A stretch of DNA of 48,548 nucleotides from RGIG9115 sp045648165 (lineage in GTDB: Bacteria > Bacillota > Clostridia > UBA1381): NCBI GenBank assembly GCA_045648165.1, contig JAZRNL010000029.1:1-48548 (forward strand). Reading direction: 5' to 3'. The notes beneath the pieces are model-generated. The model worked only from the letters and a program-made list of their open reading frames with translations. It made no database searches and was not told the DNA's origin. This document shows, piece by piece, positions 33,777-41,986 of this stretch. A program made the translations under genes and the position numbers. Each line of letters opens with the position of its first letter. The stretch's first letter is position 1.

Positions 33777-34526
33777 ATGTATTACTTCAAAAAAAGTTCA
33801 ATTCTGATTGTATTTCTGTCGGTGCTCGTGTTTTGCGGGAGTATTGTAAGTCCCGGTGTGAAAAATGTGTTTTTAAACGGTAGCAGAAATCTGCCGCTTT
33901 ACAGTGTGGAACGAGACGATAGCTCAATAGCCCTTACATTTAATTGTGCATGGGGAAGTGATGATATTGAAAATGTTTTGAAATCTCTTGAAAAGTACAA
34001 TGTAAAGGCGACTTTTTTTATTGTTGGAGAATGGGCGGAAAAGTATCCTCAGCAACTAAAGGCGATTGCAGATGCAGGCCATGAGCTGGGAGGGCACTCA
34101 TATAATCATAAGGACTATCAGTCGTTAACAAAATCGGATATTAAAAAGGACATAGAAAAAACCGCGGATGCAATAAACAAGGCATGCGGAAAATCAATAA
34201 AACTTATAAGAGTCCCTTCTGGTTCCTATAATAGCGATGTTATTTCAGCTATTGAGGAAGATGGATATATTCCTATACAGTGGTCTGTAGATAGTATTGA
34301 TTACGGCGATGCCGACAGTGACGGTATTTTTGAAAGGGCGACTTCAAAGACCGGGCCTGGGGACATTATTCTTATGCATACAGGTACAAAGAATACGGCT
34401 ATAGTATTACCTCGTATTCTTGACAGTTTAAATGGCAATTTTGAATTTCTAACAGTTTCTGAGCTGATGTGTAAAGAAGACTTTTATGTGGATAATAACG
34501 GAAAAATGATTGGTAAAAACCAATAA
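33777..34526 (+). CDS. Polysaccharide deacetylase family protein, PdaB-like
   Basis: 249 residues. An N-terminal anchor or signal (about 7-27, SSILIVFLSVLVFCGSIV) precedes a NodB-fold domain (about 50-230). The usual TFDDG motif 1 is replaced by LTFNCAWGSDD. Motif 2 has both His residues in GHELGGHSYNHKDY. Later come VPSGSYN and DIILMHTG. The FxCAWG variant is the one I associate with sporulation PdaB-like deacetylases, but the first Asp is Asn here, so activity is uncertain. The likely role is trimming acetyl groups from spore or cell-wall glycan. GGAGGTG lies 11 bases before the ATG. Confidence 0.83.
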   Translation: MYYFKKSSILIVFLSVLVFCGSIVSPGVKNVFLNGSRNLPLYSVERDDSSIALTFNCAWGSDDIENVLKSLEKYNVKATFFIVGEWAEKYPQQLKAIADAGHELGGHSYNHKDYQSLTKSDIKKDIEKTADAINKACGKSIKLIRVPSGSYNSDVISAIEEDGYIPIQWSVDSIDYGDADSDGIFERATSKTGPGDIILMHTGTKNTAIVLPRILDSLNGNFEFLTVSELMCKEDFYVDNNGKMIGKNQ

Positions 34527-34568
34527 ATTATGCACAATCACGGCTTGTGTTAAAAAATTTGAGAAAAA

Positions 34569-34652
34569 GGAATTTTTTTGTAAAACACGGAATATGGTAT
34601 AGGGTTATAAATCTCACAACTACATATTGTGTATTTTCTTACAAAAAATTCC
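34569..34652. repeat. Long imperfect hairpin in the gap before the G5/3D gene
   Basis: An inverted repeat at 34569-34583 and 34639-34652 (one extra T) continues inward as 34586-34588 with 34629-34631 and 34591-34596 with 34623-34628, giving an 84-nt foldback. It lies 43 bp after the deacetylase stop and 63 bp before the next promoter. It may be a terminator-like structure or a small insertion remnant. Confidence 0.4.
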
Positions 34653-34714
34653 ATAATTATTACGAAATCAAGACGAATTTGCAATATATACGTAATCATT
34701 TTGTAATAAGTGTA

Positions 34715-34743
34715 TTGACTTAGTAATGATAATGAGGTATAAT
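34715..34743 (+). promoter_or_regulatory. Sigma-A promoter of the G5/3D gene
   Basis: TTGACT (34715-34720), 17-bp spacer, TATAAT (34738-34743); AGAAAGGAAG follows as ribosome binding site. Confidence 0.8.
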
Positions 34744-34774
34744 ATACTTTGAACAAACAGAAAGGAAGTTCGTT

Positions 34775-35848
34775 ATGAAAAAGAATATGAAAAAATCCGG
34801 GCGTAGGATAAACGTTATCTGCGGATTATTCGTAATCTGTCTTGTTTGTACCGGTGCTGCATATGATGTAACCGGTATTGATGTTACACTCAAAGAAATT
34901 GATGAAATCAAAAATGTTGAGAACACAGTCACTATTAAAACAAGAGATACAATGGTGAGTGAAATTCTTGCTGATAACGGTATAGAGCTTGGTTTGTACG
35001 ATACGATTAATCTTGATGATTATCATGCCCTTGAAAGCGGCGATACAATCATTATACGCCGTGGTGTTGGAATCACGGTTAATATGGATGGTGCTATTGT
35101 TGCAACTTCTACAACTGCAGACACAGTTGGCGAAGCTCTGATGGAAAATGGTATATTTATTGGTGAACTGGACTATACAGTTCCCCCTGTCGATTCAGAA
35201 ATCAAAGAGGATGAGATTATCACAATAAACCGTGTTACCAATAACACTGAAATTCGTGAGGAAACCGTTCCATTTGAAACTGTTTATAAGAATGATTCAA
35301 ACATCTACACCGGCGAGACTAAGGTGTTGACTGCTGGCGTGGAAGGGAAAATCCGTATAACAGAAAATGTTGTAACTGAAAACGGAGTTGAGGTTTCAAG
35401 AGAAGAAGTTTCGAGAGAAACTCTGGTAGAAAAAGTTGATAAAGTTGTAGCTAAAGGCACAAAGAAAAAGCCGCAAGCAAAGGCTGTGTATAAATCAGTC
35501 AAGCCTACCGCTGCTTCCGCAAAGCAGACTGGAGGAAGTTCTTCTGAGCTTGGTTTTTCTTATAGTAAAAAAATGACGATGGTAGCAACTGCGTATTCTG
35601 CATTCAGGAAAGACGGTAGCTATGGTATTACAGCTTCCGGTATGACTGCGCGCTATGGAATTATAGCTGTTGACCCGAAGGTTATTCCTCTTGGAACAAA
35701 GGTTTATGTTGAAGGCTATGGGTATGCAATTGCCGGAGATACAGGCGGTGTAATCAAGGGTAACAAAATAGACCTATGTTTTGAAAAGCCAAATAAAGAG
35801 CTTATGGCTTTCGGCAGAAAGAATCTTACAGTTTATATCCTTAACTAA
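34775..35848 (+). CDS. Secreted DUF348/G5/3D-domain protein (YabE/Rpf-like)
   Basis: 357 residues. A signal or anchor segment spans about 14-30. Two DUF348-type ubiquitin-like repeats follow (about 50-100 and 105-155; TMVSEILADNGIELG and TVGEALMENGIFIGE). A G5 domain spans about 160-235, a Lys/Ala/Ser linker about 235-265, and the 3D domain about 268-357, with TAYSA, AVDPKVIPLGTKVYVEG and AGDTGG.IKGNKIDL carrying the conserved Asp residues. Relatives such as YabE and Rpf-type proteins act on peptidoglycan as lytic transglycosylase-like enzymes in growth or germination. It has its own promoter and terminator. Confidence 0.9.
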   Translation: MKKNMKKSGRRINVICGLFVICLVCTGAAYDVTGIDVTLKEIDEIKNVENTVTIKTRDTMVSEILADNGIELGLYDTINLDDYHALESGDTIIIRRGVGITVNMDGAIVATSTTADTVGEALMENGIFIGELDYTVPPVDSEIKEDEIITINRVTNNTEIREETVPFETVYKNDSNIYTGETKVLTAGVEGKIRITENVVTENGVEVSREEVSRETLVEKVDKVVAKGTKKKPQAKAVYKSVKPTAASAKQTGGSSSELGFSYSKKMTMVATAYSAFRKDGSYGITASGMTARYGIIAVDPKVIPLGTKVYVEGYGYAIAGDTGGVIKGNKIDLCFEKPNKELMAFGRKNLTVYILN

Positions 35849-35875
35849 TAAATATAAGTGGTGCTGTTGCATTAT

Positions 35876-35896
35876 GCGGTGGTGCCGCTTTTTTTT
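35876..35896 (+). terminator. Small terminator of the G5/3D gene
   Basis: A four-bp GC stem (35876-35879 with 35885-35888), 5-nt loop, then eight T. The stem is weak; the stronger bidirectional hairpin 12 bp further on backs it up. Confidence 0.5.
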
Positions 35897-35907
35897 GTCT
35901 CATACGC

Positions 35908-35939
35908 AAAAATCGGATGCTTTGAAGCATCCGATTTTT
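35908..35939. terminator. Bidirectional terminator between the G5/3D gene and gdhA
   Basis: A perfect 14-bp stem (35908-35921 with 35926-35939) with loop TTGA and five A/T pairs at the base. It serves converging genes. Confidence 0.9.
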
Positions 35940-35954
35940 ATTATGTATAAGATA

Positions 35955-37298
35955 TTAAACAATACCCTGAGCCATCATTGCGTTTGCAATCTTTTCAAAT
36001 CCTGCAATGTTAGCACCTGCAACAAGGTTGTAGCCGAGGCCGTATCTTTCGGATGCAGCAGCTGAACTGTCGTGAATGTTAACCATAATGTTTTCAAGCT
36101 GCTCGTAAACCTGAGCGGGTGAGAAAACAGTATGACCTGCATTTTGTCCCATTTCGATACATGAGCAAGCAACACCGCCTGCATTTGCAGCTTTTGAAGG
36201 AGCAACGATAACTCCGTTGTTCATAAGGTAAGACATAGCTTCGTTTGTTGTAGGCATATTTGAACCTTCGCAGAGGAACTTACAGCCGTTGGCAACCATA
36301 GCTTCTGCTTCTTTCATGCCGATTTCATTCTGTGTTGCACAGGGGATATAGAGGTCTGCCTTAACACCCCAAGGCTTTTCGCCGGGGAAGAACTTAGCAT
36401 TGGGGAACTTTTCTGCATAGGGTGAGCAGATGTTCTTTCCTGATGCTCTGAGCTCGAGGAGGAAGTCTTCCTTTTCGCCCGCTGTAACACCATCGGGATC
36501 ATAGATGTATCCGTCAGGACCTGAAATTGTAACAACCTTAGCTCCAAGCTGATTGAGCCTTTGAACAGTACCCCATCATACATTACCGAAGCCGGATACA
36601 ACTACTTCTTTGCCCTTGAGCTCTTCGGCGAAGTGCTTGAGCATTTCTCTTGCATAGAAAACTATACCGTAGCCTGTAGCTTCTGTTCTGCCATTAAGAC
36701 CGCCGTAAGGAATACCTTTACCTGTGAGAACACCTTCGTAAACGTTTTTAAGTCTCTTATACTGACCGAACATATATCCGATTTCTCTTGCACCGACACC
36801 AAGGTCACCTGCAGGAACGTCTGTTTCGGCACCGATATGTCTGTAAAGCTCTGTCATGAAAGACTGACAAAATCTCATAATTTCAGCATCTGACTTGCCG
36901 GTAGGATCAAAGTCAGCGCCGCCCTTGCCGCCGCCGATGGGAAGACCTGTGAGCGAGTTCTTAAAAATCTGTTCAAAACCGAGGAACTTAATAATTCCTG
37001 AATATACATTGGGAGCAAATCTGAGACCGCCCTTATAAGGACCGATGGCGGAGTTAAACTGTACTCTGTAGCCTCTGTTAACCTGTACTTTGCCGTTGTC
37101 GTCAACCCAGGGTACTCGGAAAGAAATCTGTCTTTCGGGCTCTACAAGTCTTTCAAGAAGAGCAGCATCTTCATATTCCGGATGTTGAGCAAGAACGGGT
37201 TCGAGTGAAAGAAGAATTTCTGTTGCAGCCTGGATAAATTCGGGCTCATTTGAATTCTTTGCCTTGAGTTCGTCAAGGACTTTCTGTGCATATGACAT
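35955..37298 (-). pseudogene. gdhA: Glutamate dehydrogenase interrupted by one in-frame TGA
   Basis: Read through, the frame is 448 codons, the normal length of hexameric GDH. It begins MSYAQKVLDELKAKN and includes the catalytic Lys regions (NSAIGPYKGGLRF, LPIGGGKGGADFDP) and the TEATGYGIVF strand. The NAD(P)-binding VVVSGFGNV is followed at codon 241 by TGA (plus-strand 36576-36578), then WGTVQRLNQLGAKVVT and all conserved motifs to the end (PCATQNEIGMKEAEAMV, EGSNMPTTNEA). Nothing else is damaged. The family has Ala or Gly at this site. I infer a recent nonsense change or an assembly error; recoding is unlikely. AAGGGGTG sits before the ATG at 37298; a GTG at 37307 is also in frame. Confidence 0.85.
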
Positions 37299-37329
37299 AA
37301 ATAACACCCCTTAATTAAATAGATAATTA

Positions 37330-37358
37330 ATTTTACCATTAAATTTTTCAAAAATCAA
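37330..37358 (-). promoter_or_regulatory. Probable sigma-A promoter of gdhA
   Basis: On the minus strand TTGATT (37358-37353), 17-bp spacer, TAAAAT (37335-37330), about 30 bp before the gdhA start. Confidence 0.6.
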
Positions 37359-37424
37359 TACTATATACCAATTTTGTTAAAAATAGAAACTATATAAAAA
37401 TATGGAAAAGAAATTTTGTAAAAA

Positions 37425-38126
37425 TTAAACTTTATTGTTAAAAATAAGTTCTGTCAGAGTATCCTTATCTATTTCGTACATATCACCCGGCTCTTTATTT
37501 GTGTCGAGTTCAAGATTGCCTATCGATACTCTTTTTAAATACGTGACGGTTTTTCCGCATTTTTCGCACATACGCTTAACCTGGTGAAATTTACCTTCAC
37601 ATATTGTGATGTAAGCTTCGTTGGGTTTATCTGTAAATTCAAGCTTTGAGGGCAGTGTTGTAAAGTCTCCCAGGTCCATTCCTTCTTCAAATGTTGTTAC
37701 ATCATCTTTTTCCATAGGTATATCTGTGATTGCAAAGTATTTTTTGTAAACCTGCTTTTTAGGGGAGGTAATTTCATGAGCCAGCTTTCCATCGTTTGTG
37801 AGAATTAAAAGTCCTTCCGTGTCAATGTCAAGCCTGCCCACGGGGAAGGGCTCGAATTTTTTGTATTCCTCAGAAAGGAGGTCGGTAACCACAGGAAGCT
37901 TTTTGTCAAATGTGGCAGAAACTGTATTTTTCGGCTTGTTCATTACAATATATATAAATTCCCGGTATTTTATTTCTTTGCCCATATAGCATACCGATGA
38001 GGTAACCTTTACCTGAAATCCGCCGTCCTTAACAGGAGTTCCATCGACTGTAATCACGCCTGTTTTGAGTAATTTTTTTATTTCGCTCCGGGATCCCAGC
38101 TCCCATAAGAATTTATCCAGTCTCAA
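37425..38126 (-). CDS. rsuA: RsuA-family 16S rRNA pseudouridine synthase
   Basis: About 233 residues. An N-terminal S4 RNA-binding domain (RLDKFLWELGSRSEIKKLL...) is followed by the RsuA/RluB catalytic domain. It shows YIVMNKPKNTVSA, the GRLDIDTEGLLILTNDG motif with the catalytic Asp (about residue 100), YKKYFAI and EGKFHQVKRMCEKCGKTVTYLKRV. The family makes pseudouridine 516 in 16S rRNA. The frame opens with ATG at 38135, but AGGAG at 38140-38136 touches that ATG and is nine bases from TTG at 38126, which gives the family start MRLDKFL. The gene lies directly behind the AraC regulator. Confidence 0.9.
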   Translation of the reverse strand: MRLDKFLWELGSRSEIKKLLKTGVITVDGTPVKDGGFQVKVTSSVCYMGKEIKYREFIYIVMNKPKNTVSATFDKKLPVVTDLLSEEYKKFEPFPVGRLDIDTEGLLILTNDGKLAHEITSPKKQVYKKYFAITDIPMEKDDVTTFEEGMDLGDFTTLPSKLEFTDKPNEAYITICEGKFHQVKRMCEKCGKTVTYLKRVSIGNLELDTNKEPGDMYEIDKDTLTELIFNNKV

Positions 38127-38138
38127 ACAAATCATCTC

Positions 38139-39020
38139 CTATGAATTATAAAATTGCTTTTTAAATTGCTTGGGCGACAGGTTTTTGTAGTTCCTGAACT
38201 GTTGTATGTAATAGCTCGATGTAGAAAACCCTACTGCCATTGCTATTTCTGTGATATTCATATCTGTTGTAAGCAGAAGTTTTTCCGATTCGCTTATGCG
38301 TATGTAGTTAAGGTATTCACTGAAGCTACGATCTGTAACCTGCTTGAATATCCTTGAGAAGTAGCTATAGCTTAAATTTGCATTTTCTGCCATTTCTTCT
38401 GCGGTAATGGGCTCGCTGTAGTGTGAGTTCATATAATCTATAGCATTCTGGATTTTTGCCGCAAGGTCGATATTGACTTCTTTACCGGCGTTAAGACCTG
38501 CTTTTTGCCAGTGCCTCAGTATGTAGAGAAATATTTTGTATACATCTGCTTTCATTGCAAAATCATATGCATATCCCTGATTTTGGGTTTCCCTGTACAT
38601 ATCGTAAACAAGCCTTGGTATTTCCGAATTGGATATCTTGCTTGCAGGGAGAACGCTTTGAGGTGGAGTGTGGTTTGTGAGGAATGGCATAACGTATTTA
38701 TATTCAAAAACTTTACGTGTGCTTTCATACAAAATTGACGGCAAAAAACGAATGCAGTAATATCCGCCGTTTGTAACAGGATTTCTGCATATAATGTGGT
38801 GAAGCTTGCAGGAATTTATAAGAACCAGATCTCCTGTTGAAAATTCGAAATATTCGCCGTCAAGCCACACGCTGTATTCTCCCCCGAATACATAGAGAAT
38901 TTCTATGTAGTCGTGAGAGTGAACAGGAACGCAGCAACCGGCAGAGGATACTTCCTGCTTGTGAAATAATATGGTATCTGTAACTTCTTCACGATGGTAT
39001 TTTGTGTTTTCGTGCCTCAT
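38139..39020 (-). CDS. AraC-family transcriptional regulator with cupin sensor
   Basis: 293 residues. The N-terminal cupin-like sugar-sensing domain (about 20-110) contains VPVHSHDYIEILYVFGGEY and GDLVLINSCKLHHI. The C-terminal AraC double HTH (about 190-290) has ITAEEMAENANLSYSYFSRIFKQ and ITEIAMAVGFSTSSYYIQQFRNYKNLSPKQFKKQF. It is divergent from the isomerase/dehydrogenase pair starting 137 bp away, whose promoter has a weak -35, so it probably activates that operon in response to a sugar. GAGGGA precedes the ATG. Confidence 0.9.
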   Translation of the reverse strand: MRHENTKYHREEVTDTILFHKQEVSSAGCCVPVHSHDYIEILYVFGGEYSVWLDGEYFEFSTGDLVLINSCKLHHIICRNPVTNGGYYCIRFLPSILYESTRKVFEYKYVMPFLTNHTPPQSVLPASKISNSEIPRLVYDMYRETQNQGYAYDFAMKADVYKIFLYILRHWQKAGLNAGKEVNIDLAAKIQNAIDYMNSHYSEPITAEEMAENANLSYSYFSRIFKQVTDRSFSEYLNYIRISESEKLLLTTDMNITEIAMAVGFSTSSYYIQQFRNYKNLSPKQFKKQFYNS

Positions 39021-39156
39021 AATTATCCCTCAATGACAAATTTTTGATATTTTTGTATAGAAACATTATATCATAATAAGTTTATAAATGCTATACTTAA
39101 GCTATAATTAATTCAAATTTGTCTAAAATGCCAATAATAAAATGGAGGTAAAAATT

Positions 39157-40122
39157 ATGGAATTAAGCGTAATGTCACCTGCTCTTGCGCAAATGAGCCT
39201 TGAAGATGCAGTTAAGTATCTTTCTGAGCTTGGAGTAGACAGTCTTGAGCTTGGAGTGGGAGGATACCCCGGAACTGCACATTTAGATGCAGAGGAGTGT
39301 GTTAAAAATTCTGCTAAATTAGACGAAGTAAAAGAAATACTCAAAAAATATAATATGAAAATCTCAGCAATTGCCTGCCACGGTAATCCTGTTCATCCAA
39401 ATAAGGAAGTTGCAGATAAGTTCCACAATCAGTTTGTTGCTGCTATGAAGGTAGCGGCGGCTCTGGGCGTTGAAACTGTAATCACTTTCTCCGGTTGCCC
39501 CGGCGACTGTGCAGACTCAAAGAACCCCAACTGGGTAACTTGTGCATGGCCTCCCGAATATCTTGAGATTCTTGATTGGCAGTGGAATGAAGTTATTATT
39601 CCTTATTGGGAAAAAACTGCAGAGCTTGCAAAAGAAATCGGTATAAAGAAAATTGCATTTGAGATGCACCCCGGATTTGCAGTATATAACCCTGCTACCC
39701 TTTTAAGGCTTCGCGATGCAGTAGGAGATATAATCGGTGCGAACTTTGATCCCAGCCATTTGTTCTGGCAGGGGATTAACCCTGTTGAAGCAATAAAGAG
39801 CCTGAAAGGTGCAATTTATCATTTCCACGCAAAAGATACAAGAATTGACGATGCCAACACATCTGTAAACGGTGTGCTCGATACAGGTAACTACGGTGAT
39901 GTTCTTGGCAGAAGCTGGATTTTCAGAACAGTTGGTTACGGTCATGATGCTCAGGTGTGGAATGATATTATAAGCACGCTTAAGGCAGTCGGCTATGATG
40001 GTGCTATAAGCATTGAGCACGAGGATTGCCTTATGTCGTCAAAAGAAGGTCTTGAGAAGGCAATAAAATTCCTTAAAAATGTTATTATTTACGAAACAGC
40101 AGGAGAAATGTGGTGGGCATAA
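39157..40122 (+). CDS. Sugar phosphate isomerase/epimerase (xylose-isomerase-like TIM barrel)
   Basis: 321 residues of the AP-endonuclease-2/xylose-isomerase-like fold. Metal-binding residues are spread through KKIAFEMHPGF (Glu, about 170), GANFDPSHLFWQG (Asp and His), YHFHAKDTRI and GAISIEHEDC (Glu near the end). Such enzymes act on inosose, keto-sugars or sugar acids. Pairing with a Gfo/Idh/MocA dehydrogenase is typical of inositol-like or rare-sugar routes; the substrate is not readable. An ATG at 39142 lies inside the Shine-Dalgarno region; GGAGG before the ATG at 39157 decides the start. A TATAAT at 39103-39108 with a poor -35 suggests activator control. Confidence 0.86.
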   Translation: MELSVMSPALAQMSLEDAVKYLSELGVDSLELGVGGYPGTAHLDAEECVKNSAKLDEVKEILKKYNMKISAIACHGNPVHPNKEVADKFHNQFVAAMKVAAALGVETVITFSGCPGDCADSKNPNWVTCAWPPEYLEILDWQWNEVIIPYWEKTAELAKEIGIKKIAFEMHPGFAVYNPATLLRLRDAVGDIIGANFDPSHLFWQGINPVEAIKSLKGAIYHFHAKDTRIDDANTSVNGVLDTGNYGDVLGRSWIFRTVGYGHDAQVWNDIISTLKAVGYDGAISIEHEDCLMSSKEGLEKAIKFLKNVIIYETAGEMWWA

Positions 40123-41186
40123 TGAAAGATAAGTACATACTTTCAAGTATAGGCTTCGGAGGCATGGCAGGTCATCACTGCACACAGCTTCAGAAGTGTA
40201 ATACAAAAATGAGAATAAAAGGCGTTTATGATATCGACGAAGCAAGGCAAAAGGCAGCAGAAGAGCGCGGCCTTTATGCATACTCTTCAAGAGAAGAGCT
40301 TCTTTCCGATCCGGAAGTTGATATTGTTCTCGTTGCAGTGCCAAACGATCTTCATAAGGATTTCTCAATAGAGGCATTAAGGCACGGTAAGCACGTGATT
40401 TGCGAAAAGCCTGTTACTATGTCATCTGAAGAACTCCTTGAAATTATGGAGGTTGCAAAGGAAACAGGTAAGATTTTCACAATCGACCAGAACAGAAGAA
40501 CAAACAAAGACTTTGTTCTTATGCGCCGTAAGGTTGAAGAAGGTCTTATTGGTGAGCCTTATGTATTTGAATCCAGAGTTGAAGGCTCAAGAGGTATTCC
40601 CGGCGGTTGGAGAGAAAGCAAGCCTCAGGGCGGCGGTATGATGTATGACTGGGGAGTTCACCTTATTGACCAAATGATGTATATGCTGGATGAGAAGGTT
40701 ACAAATGTTTTTTGTAAAATGTATTCAGTTCATTATCCTGAAGTTGATGATAACTTCCGTCTTACAATGACCTTTGAAAGCGGAAAAACTGCTCATATAG
40801 AGGTTTCAACCAATAATTTCATAACACATCCCAGATGGTATGTCCTCGGAACAGACGGTACCCTTCAGATTGATGACTGGGGCTGTGACGGCAGAATTGT
40901 AAGAGTTAAGGAAAAGCAGGATTCATGGGCTCAGGAAATTGTAATGACCAAGGCAGGTCCTACAAAAACAATGGCACCCAGAGATCCTTTGACAACCGAA
41001 ACCATAGCACTTTCAGAGCCTCTTGATGTAGTAGACAATCTCGATCCCGTTTACGAACAACTCGTTGCTGCAATTGAGGGTGCAGAGCTAAAAATTAAGC
41101 CAGAACAGGCACTCCGCGTTGTAAAGGTTATGGAAGCAGCCTTTGAATCGGCACAAAAGGGTGTAGCAGTACAAACTCAAATTTGA
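40122..41186 (+). CDS. Gfo/Idh/MocA family oxidoreductase
   Basis: 354 residues. The N-terminal Rossmann domain has SSIGFGGMAGHH (NAD(P)-binding), VYDIDEARQKA, DIVLVAVPNDLHKDFSIEAL and the EKPVTMS motif with the catalytic Lys (about residue 98). The C-terminal substrate domain has MMYDWGVHLIDQMMYML with the conserved Asp/His pair. It oxidises or reduces a sugar or cyclitol with NAD(P). The start ATG overlaps the stop of the isomerase by one base (TAATG), showing translational coupling. A GTG 12 bases earlier is in frame but less likely. A strong bidirectional terminator follows. Confidence 0.9.
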   Translation: MKDKYILSSIGFGGMAGHHCTQLQKCNTKMRIKGVYDIDEARQKAAEERGLYAYSSREELLSDPEVDIVLVAVPNDLHKDFSIEALRHGKHVICEKPVTMSSEELLEIMEVAKETGKIFTIDQNRRTNKDFVLMRRKVEEGLIGEPYVFESRVEGSRGIPGGWRESKPQGGGMMYDWGVHLIDQMMYMLDEKVTNVFCKMYSVHYPEVDDNFRLTMTFESGKTAHIEVSTNNFITHPRWYVLGTDGTLQIDDWGCDGRIVRVKEKQDSWAQEIVMTKAGPTKTMAPRDPLTTETIALSEPLDVVDNLDPVYEQLVAAIEGAELKIKPEQALRVVKVMEAAFESAQKGVAVQTQI

Positions 41187-41187
41187 T

Positions 41188-41227
41188 AAAAATAAGGAGC
41201 GTTGCAGTCGCAACGCTCCTTATTTTT
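41188..41227. terminator. Bidirectional terminator between the oxidoreductase gene and hpf
   Basis: A perfect 18-bp stem (41188-41205 with 41210-41227), 4-nt loop, A/T pairs at the base. It overlaps the hpf stop. Confidence 0.93.
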
Positions 41228-41765
41228 ATTCAATAGATTCTATAATAGCATATTTGCCGTCTTTTCTTTTATATACAACCTTCATACTGTTGTTTTCGCT
41301 GTCTTTAAATACGAAAAAGTTATGACCTAAGAGATTCATCTGAAGAACTGCTTCTTCGGGAGACATGGGCTTAATGGAGAATTTCTTTGTCTTCACAATT
41401 TCAATTTTATCCTTGTCCTCGCCACCGGAATACGGTGTACCGCTTATCATCACATTATCCCAATCCGAGTCAACTCTCAGTTTCTTTTCAAGCTTTGTTT
41501 TGTTCCGTCTGATCTGACGTTCAATTATATCAACTATTTTATCTGTTGCTGTGCATACGTCAACATCGAGAGCTTCTGCTCTGTAAACAACGCCTTGAGA
41601 ATAAACATTGGCTTCAACGTATTCCTGGTCCTTAACGGTGCCCGCTACAACTCTTGCTTCAGGCTCTCCCTTGAAGAACTTATCAAGCTTTGAAAGCTTT
41701 TTTTCTATATAGTCTTTGGATTTGTCCTTCAAATCAATTTTTCTTGCAATAATTGTAAACTTCAT
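41226..41765 (-). CDS. hpf: Ribosome hibernation promoting factor, long form
   Basis: 179 residues. The N-terminal HPF/YfiA domain (about 1-100; MKFTIIARKIDLKDKSKDYIEKKLSKLDKFF) binds the 30S A and P sites. The C-terminal domain (about 120-179; KTKKFSIKPMSPEEAVLQMNLLGHNFFVFKD) dimerises ribosomes into 100S particles, as in long-form HPF of Firmicutes. The open frame extends 56 codons upstream into repeat sequence, but GGAGTGA before the ATG at 41765 and the family start fix it. A promoter matching the sigma-B consensus lies about 50 bp upstream, the same stress wiring as yvyD in Bacillus. Confidence 0.95.
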   Translation of the reverse strand: MKFTIIARKIDLKDKSKDYIEKKLSKLDKFFKGEPEARVVAGTVKDQEYVEANVYSQGVVYRAEALDVDVCTATDKIVDIIERQIRRNKTKLEKKLRVDSDWDNVMISGTPYSGGEDKDKIEIVKTKKFSIKPMSPEEAVLQMNLLGHNFFVFKDSENNSMKVVYKRKDGKYAIIESIE

Positions 41766-41819
41766 AAACGTCACTCCAGTCTTTTTAGTATTGGCGGATT
41801 GTTCTCCGTCACTATATAA

Positions 41820-41844
41820 ATACCCCAAAAATATTTTTTTAAAC
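41820..41844 (-). promoter_or_regulatory. Sigma-B-type stress promoter of hpf
   Basis: On the minus strand GTTTAA (41844-41839), 13-bp spacer, GGGTAT (41825-41820). All twelve bases match the Bacillus sigma-B consensus and the spacer is within range. No good sigma-A alternative is visible in the 86 bp before hpf. Confidence 0.6.
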
Positions 41845-41851
41845 ATTTTCA

Positions 41852-41986
41852 GCGATATAAATTTCTGACGGAATTTGCAATATACCTTGCGGTGCGATAT
41901 ATTACTTCGTAATGCGATATATGCCTTTGGCACGATAATAAGGAATTTATATCATATCGCAACGGAGCGAAGCGGAGTTATATCGC
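41852..41986. repeat. Foldback element with tandem 20-bp mini-hairpin units
   Basis: Outer ends GCGATATA (41852-41859) and TATATCGC (41979-41986) are inverted. A further pair is GATATAAATT at 41854-41863 with its complement at 41944-41953. Between them are repeated units of a GCGATATAT-like core (41877, 41894 and 41914), each followed by a different small self-complementary arm: 41884-41893, 41901-41913 and 41922-41932. No coding content. It lies just upstream of the hpf promoter. Gut Firmicutes carry comparable MITE- or REP-like repeats; that link is inference. Confidence 0.5.

Noticed and set aside
36520..36580. Selenocysteine insertion at the gdhA TGA
   Set aside because: Only a four-bp hairpin is visible about 27 bases downstream; it lacks the expected position and loop of a bacterial SECIS. 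The site is not catalytic and no selenoprotein GDH is known to me.
36314..36601. A 95-codon minus-strand frame in the middle of gdhA
   Set aside because: It is out of frame with gdhA and low-complexity Ser-rich; the gdhA frame itself continues intact past the TGA, so there is no frameshift.
41874..41940. CRISPR array from the short repeated GCGATATAT units
   Set aside because: Units are only about 20 bp long with 9-bp cores and self-complementary arms instead of unique spacers, and no cas gene is present.
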